Translations under genes and position numbers: made by a program
DNA from: Chloroflexota bacterium
GTDB lineage: Bacteria > Chloroflexota > UBA4733
Assembly: GCA_023381895.1 (NCBI GenBank)
Contig: JAMCTA010000023.1
Span: 1-19,545, forward strand
Reading direction: 5' to 3'
DNA length: 19,545 bases
The notes under the pieces: generated by a model
What the model was told of the DNA's origin: nothing
The model's database searches: none
What the model saw: the letters and a program-made list of their open reading frames with translations, nothing else
Shown here: positions 8,174 through 14,883 of the stretch, piece after piece
How positions within the stretch are numbered: position 1 is the stretch's first letter
Layout of the letters: the number at the start of each line of letters is the position of its first letter

Positions 8174-9217
8174 TTATTCTTCAATTCCGGGGTTGGCAGC
8201 CAAGATTTCCTCTACCACTTCCCAGAGTCCAGGCAGGAACTCTTCCACCTCTCTACATCGCAGGCGCCGGTCTTGGAACGAATCGATGCCAAGGTCGGCA
8301 AGTAACTCCCGATAGCCGCCATCAAACCGCGAGATCAGCTCCGGCGCGTCCGCGGCGAAGATCGTCCGGCAACGGGAATACGTAGCGGCGATCCAGAAGA
8401 CCGCCTCCCGGTGGAGGCTGCGCTCGATCAGCTCGCGGCTGCCGTCGATCGCGATCGGGCGTGCGACGTCGCTGATGTCCGACCCGAACCGGTATGGCGT
8501 CTTGATCGCGATCTTGGCAGCGTCGAACGCCGCGGCGACCGTGCCGAGATGATGCTCGACCCGCTCCCGATTTATCTCCGCGCATCCCAGCAGCGCCAGG
8601 AGCGGCTTCTGGAAGTCGAGGCGCCCGTACTCCGCCAGGAGCTCGCGTGTTGCAGCATAACGTCGCCGTACAGTGGGGTTCTTCAGCCCGGCCACCAGCA
8701 GCACGTGGGTGGTGACACCCGCTGCAAAGACGCACGAGGTCACCTGGTCGTGAAAAGGCCCGGCTCCGTCCAGCGACTGCGCCAAGTTGAGTGCCCTGCT
8801 CGCGGCGTGCTCACAGCGTTTGCGCACCCAGCTACGCTGCGCATATTCCCGCGCCACCGCTTCCTGAAGCGCTGTCAAGGCTCCTGTGGGATCCAAGATA
8901 ATGCTCCGAGTGCGAAACCCACCGGCCAGGTGATAGTTGCCCAGCACCGCCTCCGGCGAGCGGAGCGCGTCGTGCGGTATGTACGACACTTCGAGCAGCG
9001 CGCCGCGATAGACGAACTTGCCGAGCTTCATTTCCGTGCCCGGAGCTTCCAATACCAGGTTGACGTCCAGATCGGATGTCGCCGGGAACCTGGCGTCATC
9101 GGGGAGCCAGTTCGTCGAGCCGGCGAAGTAGGCGCCGTGAAAGCCCGGGACATTGCTGGCTTTTTCGATCACCCATTGTCGTGCCACCGCTTTGGCGTGT
9201 TTGACGAGCATGCTCAC
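8174..9217 (-). CDS. Nucleotidyltransferase-fold protein of unknown substrate
   Basis: The 347-aa product has the polymerase-beta-like nucleotidyltransferase signature: FAGSTNW with Gly33-Ser34, followed by SDLDVNLV with Asp49 and Asp51, the metal-binding pair, and a third carboxylate probably Glu76 in ALLEVSYIP. This is the pattern of aminoglycoside- or lincosamide-type and related small nucleotidyltransferases. The rest (about 110-347) is mostly helical, with no recognised partner domain. It could modify a small molecule, a protein or RNA; sequence does not say. The start is a GTG at 9217 or an ATG two codons later (9211). A TATACT -10 element ends only 5 nt before the GTG, so the mRNA is probably leaderless or nearly so. 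Codon use is GAA/GTC/GCC-rich compared with the GAG/GTG-rich neighbours, which hints at transfer. A TetR-type regulator reads away on the other side of a palindromic intergenic region. Confidence 0.75.
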   Translation of the reverse strand: MSMLVKHAKAVARQWVIEKASNVPGFHGAYFAGSTNWLPDDARFPATSDLDVNLVLEAPGTEMKLGKFVYRGALLEVSYIPHDALRSPEAVLGNYHLAGGFRTRSIILDPTGALTALQEAVAREYAQRSWVRKRCEHAASRALNLAQSLDGAGPFHDQVTSCVFAAGVTTHVLLVAGLKNPTVRRRYAATRELLAEYGRLDFQKPLLALLGCAEINRERVEHHLGTVAAAFDAAKIAIKTPYRFGSDISDVARPIAIDGSRELIERSLHREAVFWIAATYSRCRTIFAADAPELISRFDGGYRELLADLGIDSFQDRRLRCREVEEFLPGLWEVVEEILAANPGIEE

Positions 9218-9246
9218 CCGTCAGTATATCGAGCCGGCAGCGGATT
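9218..9246 (-). promoter_or_regulatory. Candidate promoter of the nucleotidyltransferase gene (leaderless)
   Basis: Read on the minus strand, TTGATC (-35-like) is followed by 18 nt, then TATACT (-10-like), then 5 nt and the GTG start. The expected transcription start would fall at or on the start codon, which implies a leaderless message. The -35-like hexamer lies inside the centre of the palindrome at 9236-9261, so a bound protein there would block polymerase. The coordinates given cover the -10 and spacer; the -35 reaches 9250. Confidence 0.45.
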
Positions 9247-9261
9247 GATCAATCCGCTGCC
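9236..9261. promoter_or_regulatory. Perfect 26-bp palindrome, candidate TetR operator
   Basis: The left half GGCAGCGGATTGA (9236-9248) is exactly the reverse complement of the right half (9249-9261); all 13 pairs match and the symmetry breaks at the next base. It lies between the divergent nucleotidyltransferase-like gene and the TetR-type regulator, over the -35-like element of the former. TetR-family dimers bind palindromes of about this size, usually close to their own gene. The link to the regulator at 9507 is inference. Confidence 0.6.
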
Positions 9262-9430
9262 CCCGCCGGTCGTCCGAGGAATGTCCAGCAGATGAAGGTG
9301 CGGTCGAGCGTGAGGAACGCTCGGTGGAGGTTGGCGCAGCGCTCGCCGAGTCTAGCGAGGCACGGAGCCAGTCAATTAGGCGCAAGCACCGCGCGATCAC
9401 GGGACGGCTGGCGCGGCTTACCGGATGTGA

Positions 9431-9459
9431 TTGCAGTGGTTGCACGCAGATGCTACGCT
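9431..9459 (+). promoter_or_regulatory. Candidate promoter of the TetR-type gene
   Basis: TTGCAG (9431-9436) and TACGCT (9454-9459) are separated by 17 bp, about 47 bp before the chosen GTG start at 9507. Both hexamers match the housekeeping consensus only partly. Position and spacing are right, but no other support is available. Confidence 0.3.
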
Positions 9460-9506
9460 TTTCGACACTCCTCACGTTGCGGAATCTTCCTCGACTGCGA
9501 GATCGG

Positions 9507-10154
9507 GTGACAGCAGTGACGGCGCAAAAGCCAGTTGCTCGGCGTCCCCGCGGGAGGCCGCGGAGCGCTGAAGCTGACCGGGCGATTCTCGATGCCACGC
9601 TTGGTCTGCTCATCGACGTCGGCTTCCGGGGGCTGACAGTGGAAGGCGTCGCCAAGCGCGCCCGGGTCGCGAAGACGACGATCTACCGGCGCTGGCCATC
9701 GAAAGAGGCGCTTGTGAGTGGGGCACTCGATGAGCTGGCGGCGGACGCGCGTCTCCCGACCACAGGCAGTACACGCGAGGCCCTCACGGTGCTGCTCCAG
9801 GATGCTTTGCGGGCAGCGATGCACTCGCCGGTAGGCAGGGTGTTTCCTCGTCTTGCGGCTGAGATAGCGGCGGCGCCAACGCTCTTCTCACACTACCAGA
9901 CGGCGCTGCTGGCGCCCCGGCGGAAGGCGCTAGCCCGGCTCGTGGAGCTGGGTAAAGAACGCGGTGAGCTGCGTGATGATCTCGACATCGACATTGTGAT
10001 CGACGTGATGGCGGGCCCGCTGTTCTATCACCTTATGCTCTCGCCCGCTTCCAATGCACTCCCGTCTGACCTGTCAGAACGTCTCGTCTCTGCCGTCTGG
10101 CATGGCATCGGCCGGAGGAGTGAGCAAACGGAGCAGCCAGCGAATCCAGCGTAG
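9507..10154 (+). CDS. TetR/AcrR-family transcriptional regulator
   Basis: A DNA-binding repressor-type protein. The frame is open far upstream (to 9324), but the family fold begins just after the GTG codons at 9507 and 9516, so I use 9507, giving 215 aa, the usual length. After a basic stretch RRPRGRPRS (12-20), common before TetR HTH domains, helix 1 is RAILDATLGLLIDVGF (25-40). The helix-turn-helix is LTVEGVAKRARVAKTTIYRRWPSKEALV (43-70), with the canonical TTIYRRW recognition helix. The C-terminal ligand and dimer domain (about 75-200) includes VFPRLAAEIA and PLFYHLMLSP, typical of the AcrR-like TetR_C group. The nearest plausible target is the palindrome at 9236-9261 upstream of the divergent nucleotidyltransferase-like gene, or its own promoter. 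No Shine-Dalgarno site is evident before either GTG. The gene converges with the sdh operon. Confidence 0.88.
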   Translation: MTAVTAQKPVARRPRGRPRSAEADRAILDATLGLLIDVGFRGLTVEGVAKRARVAKTTIYRRWPSKEALVSGALDELAADARLPTTGSTREALTVLLQDALRAAMHSPVGRVFPRLAAEIAAAPTLFSHYQTALLAPRRKALARLVELGKERGELRDDLDIDIVIDVMAGPLFYHLMLSPASNALPSDLSERLVSAVWHGIGRRSEQTEQPANPA

Positions 10155-10201
10155 CTGCGCGCCGTCAGACCTTATGCAGAACCTCACTAGCACGGTGGAA
10201 T

Positions 10202-10227
10202 CAGGCACCCCCCAGCTCGGATGCCTG
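10202..10227. terminator. Weak hairpin between the convergent TetR and sdh genes
   Basis: CAGGCA (10202-10207) pairs exactly with TGCCTG (10222-10227) around a 14-nt loop, in the 91-bp gap between two convergent stop codons. Neither side has a T-run. Position suits a bidirectional terminator, but the stem is short. Confidence 0.25.
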
Positions 10228-10245
10228 GAGATAACCGCAGAGCGG

Positions 10246-11052
10246 TCAGGACCCAGGCTGCGCTGTCGCGGGACTCTCAGCCGTGGTGATCTTCTGCTGC
10301 TGGTCTTTCTTGCCGGAGGCCTTACGGATGAGCCAGCGAATGGGATCGAAGTACTCATCGGCCACCTTCTCCTTGACGGGGATGATGGCGTTGTCGGTGA
10401 TGTGGATGTGCTCGGGGCAGACCTCGGTGCAGCACTTCGTGATGTTGCAGAAGCCGATACCCGCAGCATCTCTGGCGAAGGGGATGCGGTCGAGGGCATC
10501 TTTGGGGTGATAGATGTAGTAGGCGAGGCGTGTCAAGTAGCGAGGGCCGAAGAATGCGCCCTCTCTGTGGTGGTTGCGCAGGACGTGGCAGACATCCTGG
10601 CAGAGGAAGCACTCGATGCACTTGCGGTACTCGAAGAGGCGCTCAACGTCCTGCTGATGCATTACCCAGGGCTGCGGCGTGTCATCCTCGGGCCGGAGCG
10701 TGAGCGGGGCGATCTGCTTATTGACCTCATAGTTGTAGGACACATCCGTGACGAGATCCTTGATCAGAGGGAAGGTGCGTAGGGGATGAACGTGGATGTC
10801 TTTGCCCTCGAACTGGTCGACGCGCGTCTTGCACATGAGCCGCGGATGACCGTTGACTTCGGCAGCGCAGGATCCGCACTTGGCTGCTTTGCAGTTCCAG
10901 CGACAGGCGAGATCGCCCGCCTGATGCGCCTGGATGTAATGGATGGCATCGAGGACGACCATGCCTTCGGTGATGGGAACCTGGTAGTCCTGCTCGGCGC
11001 CTCCATCGGCGTCGCCACGGAACACGTGGAAGGTGACGGTCTGGGTAGTCAT
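10246..11052 (-). CDS. sdhB: Succinate dehydrogenase iron-sulfur subunit
   Basis: This subunit carries electrons from the flavin to the membrane quinone site through three FeS clusters (complex II). At 268 aa it is somewhat longer than E. coli SdhB (238 aa), mainly from a Gln/Thr/Ala-rich C-terminal tail. The N-terminal plant-type ferredoxin domain has Cys54, Cys59, Cys62 and Cys74 for the [2Fe-2S] centre. The C-terminal domain has CIECFLCQDVC (Cys145, 148, 151, 155) and FCNITKCCTEVCP (Cys202, 207, 208, 212). These match the [4Fe-4S] and [3Fe-4S] ligand pattern of SdhB with a constant offset of about four residues. It is the last gene of the operon; its ATG lies 7 nt after the flavoprotein stop codon, and the AAGGAGAG ribosome site spans that junction. 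All ligands are present, so it should be functional. Confidence 0.95.
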   Translation of the reverse strand: MTTQTVTFHVFRGDADGGAEQDYQVPITEGMVVLDAIHYIQAHQAGDLACRWNCKAAKCGSCAAEVNGHPRLMCKTRVDQFEGKDIHVHPLRTFPLIKDLVTDVSYNYEVNKQIAPLTLRPEDDTPQPWVMHQQDVERLFEYRKCIECFLCQDVCHVLRNHHREGAFFGPRYLTRLAYYIYHPKDALDRIPFARDAAGIGFCNITKCCTEVCPEHIHITDNAIIPVKEKVADEYFDPIRWLIRKASGKKDQQQKITTAESPATAQPGS

Positions 11053-11059
11053 GACGACT

Positions 11060-12787
11060 CTAGCTCTCCTTCAATAGTGCAGCGAGCTCCGCAGGCAGTG
11101 GCGGGATAGGCCGGGCTTCCACGACCATCTCCCCATTCGCCTGGCGTGTGATGAGGTTGACCTTGCTCTGTTCCGGATCCTGGTCGGGGTAGTCGAGGCG
11201 CCAGTGTGCACCGCGGCTCTCCTGCCGCTCGATGGCGCAGCGAAGGAGGGCTTCGCAGATAGTGAGCATGAAGAGGTCATCGCGGGCTGTGTGCCAGCCG
11301 GGATTGAACATGAATGAGCCTTCGACGTGGAGCTGTGGCGTCCGCTCTTTGAGGGCCAGTAGCTTCTCCAGGCCTTCCTTGAGACCGTCTTCGGTGCGGG
11401 CGATACCAGCGTGATCGGCCATGATCTTCTGGAGCTCCTCGTGGAAGAGGAAGGGATTCTCCTGTCCCTTACTCTCGAAAGGGTGGTGGAGCAGCTTGCG
11501 CTCCCCTTCCACCTGCCCATCATCGATCGATGGCAAGTTCTTGAGATCTCGAGCATAGGCAGCGGCGGCCTCTCCGGCACGCTTCCCGAAGACGAGCAAG
11601 TCGCCCAGGGAATTGCCGCCAAGGCGATTAGCGCCGTGCAGTCCTGCTGCACACTCCCCGGCAGCGTAGAGACCAGGGAGTGATGTCGCGGCGGTTTCCG
11701 CTTCCACGTCGATGCCACCCATCGCGTAGTGCACTGTGGGGGCGACTTCCATACGCTCCTTGGTGATGTCGACGTCAGCGAGGCGGAGGAACTGCTCGTA
11801 CATGCTGGGCAGCTTGCGCTTGATGTAGTCCGCCCCGCGGTGGCGGATATCGAGGTAGGCGCCACCGTGCTCACTGCCGCGCCCCGCCTGTACCTCCTTG
11901 TAGATCGAGCGGGCGACGACATCGCGCGAGGAGAGATCCTTCTTCTTGGGGTCGTAGCGCAGCATGAAGCGCTCGCCTTCAGAGTTGTAGAGCATGCCTC
12001 CCTCACCACGAACAGCCTCGGTGACCAGGATGCCGCGTACCCCTGGTGGCCAGACCATGCCGGTGGGGTGGAACTGCACCATCTCCATATCGCGGAGCGC
12101 GGCACCGGCCTCATAGGCCATAGCGACACCATCGCCCGTCCCCTCCCAGGAGTTGGAGGTGACTTTGAAGGTCTTGCCGAAGCCTCCGGTGGCGAGGATC
12201 ACGGCCTTGGAGCGGAAGATATAGAAGCGGCCATCCTCACGACGGTAGCCGAAGGCGCCGGCGACCTGACCGTTATCCGTGAGCAGCTTCGTGATGGTGT
12301 ATTCCATGAAGACGTCGATGCCGGAGGCCACAGCCCGATCTTGCATGGTGCGGATGAGCTCGAGACCGGTGCGGTCACCGACGTGACAGAGGCGGCGATA
12401 GGTATGGGCGCCGAAGGGGCGCTGTGAGATATAGCCCTCTGGAGTCCGGTCGAAGAGCGCTCCCCAGCGCTCGAGCTCGAGCACCCGTTCGGGGACCTCT
12501 TTGGCGAAGAGCTCGGCCATGCGCCAGTTGTTGATCATTTGCCCACCGCGCATGGTGTCGGCGAAATGCACCTGCCAGCTATCTGCAGAGTCGAGGTTGC
12601 CAAGCGCGGCGGCGATGCCGCCTTCAGCCATCACGGTGTGGGCCTTGCCGAGCAAGGACTTGCAAATGAGGCCAACACGGCAGCCTGCCTGGGAGGCCGC
12701 AACAGCAGCGCGAAGACCGGCGCCCCCTGCCCCCAGGACGAGGACATCGTATTCAAACACGTCGTAGCGATCCGTCAGTGCTGACAT
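11060..12787 (-). CDS. sdhA: Succinate dehydrogenase flavoprotein subunit
   Basis: The catalytic subunit oxidises succinate to fumarate on covalently bound FAD at the cytoplasmic face of the membrane. The 575-aa protein has the dinucleotide-binding GAGGAG at 19-24, and KAHTVMAEGG with His50 as the likely covalent FAD attachment site. It also has MVQFHPTGM in the active-site region, TEAVRGEGG with the conserved catalytic Arg, TVHYAMGGI, and the FAD-binding HGANRLGGNSLGDLLV. Length and motifs fit SdhA; a fumarate reductase working in the opposite direction cannot be excluded by sequence alone. The ATG directly follows the TAA of the membrane-anchor gene with no gap, and its GAGGTGGG ribosome site lies within the end of that gene, so translation is probably coupled. 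Large open frames on the opposite strand here are shadows of this GC-rich gene. Confidence 0.95.
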   Translation of the reverse strand: MSALTDRYDVFEYDVLVLGAGGAGLRAAVAASQAGCRVGLICKSLLGKAHTVMAEGGIAAALGNLDSADSWQVHFADTMRGGQMINNWRMAELFAKEVPERVLELERWGALFDRTPEGYISQRPFGAHTYRRLCHVGDRTGLELIRTMQDRAVASGIDVFMEYTITKLLTDNGQVAGAFGYRREDGRFYIFRSKAVILATGGFGKTFKVTSNSWEGTGDGVAMAYEAGAALRDMEMVQFHPTGMVWPPGVRGILVTEAVRGEGGMLYNSEGERFMLRYDPKKKDLSSRDVVARSIYKEVQAGRGSEHGGAYLDIRHRGADYIKRKLPSMYEQFLRLADVDITKERMEVAPTVHYAMGGIDVEAETAATSLPGLYAAGECAAGLHGANRLGGNSLGDLLVFGKRAGEAAAAYARDLKNLPSIDDGQVEGERKLLHHPFESKGQENPFLFHEELQKIMADHAGIARTEDGLKEGLEKLLALKERTPQLHVEGSFMFNPGWHTARDDLFMLTICEALLRCAIERQESRGAHWRLDYPDQDPEQSKVNLITRQANGEMVVEARPIPPLPAELAALLKES

Positions 12788-13561
12788 TTAAGCGACCCAC
12801 CTCGGATCTGTGAAGACCCCGGCTATGAGCAGTCGCAAGTAGACGTCAACGACGAGAAGTGATGTAAGGCTCAGCCAGGCGAAGAGTGGATGCCGCCCGT
12901 TGATGCTGCTGATCCGCTGCCATAGTCCGTGCCGGGTGTTGCCCGCGGCGGTGCAGGAGAAGCAGGCGACGCTGCCGCCAACGAGATGGCGAAACGAGTG
13001 GCAGGAGAAGGTGTAGAAGGAGAGGAGCACTACGTTGATGAGCATCAAGACGGTGCCAAGTCCAATGCCGAAGTGGCCACTGAAATCGAAGGCTCGAATG
13101 GTGTCCCACCACAGGAACAGGAGGACGATGATGGAGAGGTAGAGGAAGAAGCGGTGAAAGTTGTTGAGAATGAATGGGAAACGCCGCTCACCGCTGTAAT
13201 TGCGATTGCTAGGCTCGAGACGCGCGCAGGCCGGTGGGTCCCAGAAGAAGGAGCGGTAGTAGGCCTTGCGGTAGTAGTAGCAGGATGCCCGAAAGCCGAG
13301 GGGGACCCAGAGAACCCAGAAGGGGGCGAAGAGGCCACCCCAAGGCACCCGCGGCGAATAGAACGGGGAGAGATACGGAGTGATGTAGCCTCTCCCCTGG
13401 AGCGCAGCCCAGAAGGCGTAGATGCCGAAGGCCGTGAGCGCGACCACGACTGCTACCGGCTGGAACCACCACACCTGCCCACTCAGGGTGTCGGCTGGCA
13501 CGAGCGTGCCGGCTAGAGAAGGCGGACGGCGCCTCGTGGCACTCGATGGCTGAACGCTCAT
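12788..13561 (-). CDS. sdhC: Succinate dehydrogenase membrane anchor, single-subunit (mycobacterial Sdh1-like)
   Basis: First gene of the sdh operon. I use the ATG at 13561 (257 aa), preceded by AGAGGAA; the frame is open to a GTG at 13579, which lacks a ribosome site. There are about five hydrophobic helices (roughly 34-54, 76-90, 134-152, 164-186, 226-248). Conserved polar signatures are CYYYRKAYYRSFF (94-106), NNFHRFF with His136, and CHSFRHLVGG with Cys187, His188 and His192, followed by Cys200 and Cys203. This is the large one-protein anchor type seen in actinobacterial Sdh1 complexes, not the small SdhC/SdhD pair. In the mycobacterial Sdh1 structure, as I recall it, the related subunit holds a membrane-embedded Rieske-type [2Fe-2S] cluster; the Cys/His group here fits, but the ligand assignment is inference. 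Gene order anchor-flavoprotein-FeS with abutting genes supports the call. Confidence 0.88.
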   Translation of the reverse strand: MSVQPSSATRRRPPSLAGTLVPADTLSGQVWWFQPVAVVVALTAFGIYAFWAALQGRGYITPYLSPFYSPRVPWGGLFAPFWVLWVPLGFRASCYYYRKAYYRSFFWDPPACARLEPSNRNYSGERRFPFILNNFHRFFLYLSIIVLLFLWWDTIRAFDFSGHFGIGLGTVLMLINVVLLSFYTFSCHSFRHLVGGSVACFSCTAAGNTRHGLWQRISSINGRHPLFAWLSLTSLLVVDVYLRLLIAGVFTDPRWVA

Positions 13562-13856
13562 CGTAATTCCTCTCTGCACTGGCTCTTCGCCAGGCCTTTA
13601 TTCTGCTGCCTACATAGTACTGCTCGCGACAGTACTACCATTCCACCGCCACTGGCGAAATCAGCGGCAGCTCGTCCCGTTTCTTGAGTCTATGGTAACA
13701 AAATGCACAAGCCAGGCAAGCGGCGGTGATCCACCACTCGACGAAGATCATCTTCCCAGATCCGCATGATCATGATGACGTCTGCGGAGAGAGCAGCTTT
13801 CTTAGGCCCGTGGGTCCGCTGTAGCTGTAGGAGGGTGGAGCTGACCGCCCTGGCGG
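13562..13856 (-). promoter_or_regulatory. Upstream region of the sdh operon
   Basis: Just under 300 bp without a gene, holding the sdh promoter. On the minus strand TTGCCT (13714-13719) and TACCAT (13692-13697) are 16 bp apart, a weak promoter candidate. A TACTAT element at the 5' operator arm (13614-13619) is a second possible -10 without a good -35. Near 13767-13774 there is a palindromic CATGATCATG. The end next to the PAP2 gene carries the strong hairpin listed at 13839-13862. Confidence 0.35.
13615..13637. promoter_or_regulatory. Inverted repeat before sdhC, candidate operator
   Basis: TAGTACTG (13615-13622) and CAGTACTA (13630-13637) are perfect 8-bp inverted arms around the 7-bp spacer CTCGCGA, about 55 bp before the sdhC start. 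On the minus strand the arm nearer the gene contains TACTAT, a possible -10 element, so a bound dimer could control the operon. No T-run follows, so a terminator is unlikely. The regulator is unknown. Confidence 0.45.
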
Positions 13857-13862
13857 TCAGCT
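13839..13862. terminator. Strong 11-bp hairpin over the PAP2 stop codon
   Basis: AGCTGACCGCC (13839-13849) and GGCGGTCAGCT (13852-13862) are perfect inverted arms separated only by CT. The TGA stop codon of the PAP2 gene (13857-13859, minus strand) lies inside one arm. No T-run follows on the minus strand, where CCACCCTCC comes next. It is likely a 3'-end structure or U-less terminator between the PAP2 gene and the sdh operon. Confidence 0.5.
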
Positions 13863-14444
13863 AACCGTGTCCTTGGAGGAGAGCCCGTGGAGGCGACCCC
13901 AGACGTCAGCGGCGGCAGCGAGTAGGGGCTGCTGCCAGGCCTGAGGGAGGGGCAAGAAGGTGACGGCGATTGCCACGATGGTATCGATGGCGATGCTTCC
14001 CAGCACGTCGAGTGTGTGGTGTGCCCCGACGCCTAACCGTCCGAGGAGTACGCAGAGCGTGCCGAAGGCAAAGAGGGGCAGCGCGCGACGGCTCAACCAC
14101 CACATGCTGGCCGTGAGGGCGGCCGCGAGCAGCACGTGGTCCGACGGAAAGCCGTTGTCACTGGCTACGGGCATCAGGGGAGCGACGTGCTCGACGATAT
14201 ACGGGCGGGGATCGAGAATGACGTGGTTGAGCACTCTCGCGATGGTGTAGGCGCCGGCAAATAGGAGCATACAGCGCACGGCAGTGGCGAGAATCAACGT
14301 CTTCCGGCGGTTGAAGGCAATCAGGAGCCATCCTCCTGCCAGCACAAACACGAGCACAGCAGCAAAGACGATGGCGATGGCTACCGTCACACCACTGGAC
14401 GCAGCCACGCTCTCAACACTCTGCTGAATCAGGTCTTGCTGCAT
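13857..14444 (-). CDS. PAP2-superfamily membrane phosphatase (undecaprenyl-diphosphatase-like)
   Basis: An integral membrane phosphatase that may dephosphorylate undecaprenyl diphosphate or another lipid phosphate on the outer face of the membrane. The 195-aa protein has about five to six hydrophobic helices. The three catalytic motifs are in order: C1 reduced to LDPRP with Arg80-Pro81, C2 as FPSDH (99-103) with catalytic His103, and C3 as GRLGVGAHHTLD (135-146) with Arg136, nucleophile His142 and Asp146. The SDH form of C2 and the GRLGVGAHHTLDVLGS form of C3 resemble BcrC/YbjG-type undecaprenyl-diphosphatases, so cell-wall carrier recycling is the leading guess. The ATG at 14444 follows AAGGA at an acceptable distance. 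It is the middle of three minus-strand units, with long gaps to the esterase-like gene and the sdh operon, so it is probably transcribed alone. A perfect hairpin covers its stop codon. Confidence 0.88.
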   Translation of the reverse strand: MQQDLIQQSVESVAASSGVTVAIAIVFAAVLVFVLAGGWLLIAFNRRKTLILATAVRCMLLFAGAYTIARVLNHVILDPRPYIVEHVAPLMPVASDNGFPSDHVLLAAALTASMWWLSRRALPLFAFGTLCVLLGRLGVGAHHTLDVLGSIAIDTIVAIAVTFLPLPQAWQQPLLAAAADVWGRLHGLSSKDTVS

Positions 14445-14883
14445 CTGGGATCCTTAACTCTACTCTGTGACGATGGCACAGCGTCCGGTCATGGACCTGG
14501 GATCGGGATATCACCCGTACCGAACACTCCGCGGTGACCGGCAGGCGTCCCCGGCTGACCTGGACTGCGGTCCCGTGGCGTCATAGCGTCCGCAACACAG
14601 CTCCGCGCCTCGCTGCCCCATTGTTAAATCGGCTCGTGCAGTGGGATGTCAGAAAGCGCGCGCTGTTACTCTTCATGCCACGGATATAGCCACCAATGGG
14701 CGTTAAGGTTACGGGCGCTCACCCGGAGAAGGGACGTTCGGGGTGCACCGGAGGCGCGGTCGCGCACTGAGAAGCCCTCTGTGACGCAACGTGCGCGGAA
14801 TGTTTCTTAGAGCTGGCGGTGGAGTCAGCCGCTTAAGAAGGATTCTCCTCCGAGGTATAGAGGCCAGCGACCCCTCTTCACCT
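14445..14883. other. Intergenic region between the PAP2 and esterase-like genes
   Basis: 439 bp with no convincing gene; an 85-codon minus-strand frame overlapping the end of the esterase-like gene (14709-14966) is a shadow. On the minus strand CTGACA (14647-14652) and TTTAAC (14623-14628) are separated by 18 bp, a fair promoter candidate for the PAP2 gene with a leader of about 170 nt. No strong hairpin or repeat was seen after the esterase-like stop codon. Confidence 0.35.

Noticed and set aside
8411..9295. Plus-strand open frame of 294 codons opposite the nucleotidyltransferase-like gene
   Set aside because: The minus-strand frame carries clear GS/DLD motifs; the plus-strand product is Arg-rich with no recognisable fold, so it is a shadow.
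9324..9506. Extended N-terminus of the TetR-type protein (61 extra codons)
   Set aside because: The extra part is unlike TetR proteins, and a promoter-like pair at 9431-9459 lies within it; the fold starts after the GTG at 9507.
11729..12427. Long plus-strand open frame of 232 codons opposite the flavoprotein gene
   Set aside because: It lies wholly inside sdhA on the other strand, has no ribosome site and no domain-like sequence; GC-rich genes produce such antisense frames.
12929..13516. Plus-strand open frame of 195 codons, Glu/Val-rich, opposite sdhC
   Set aside because: The low-complexity acidic sequence is what the reverse complement of a transmembrane-rich gene gives; no start signal.
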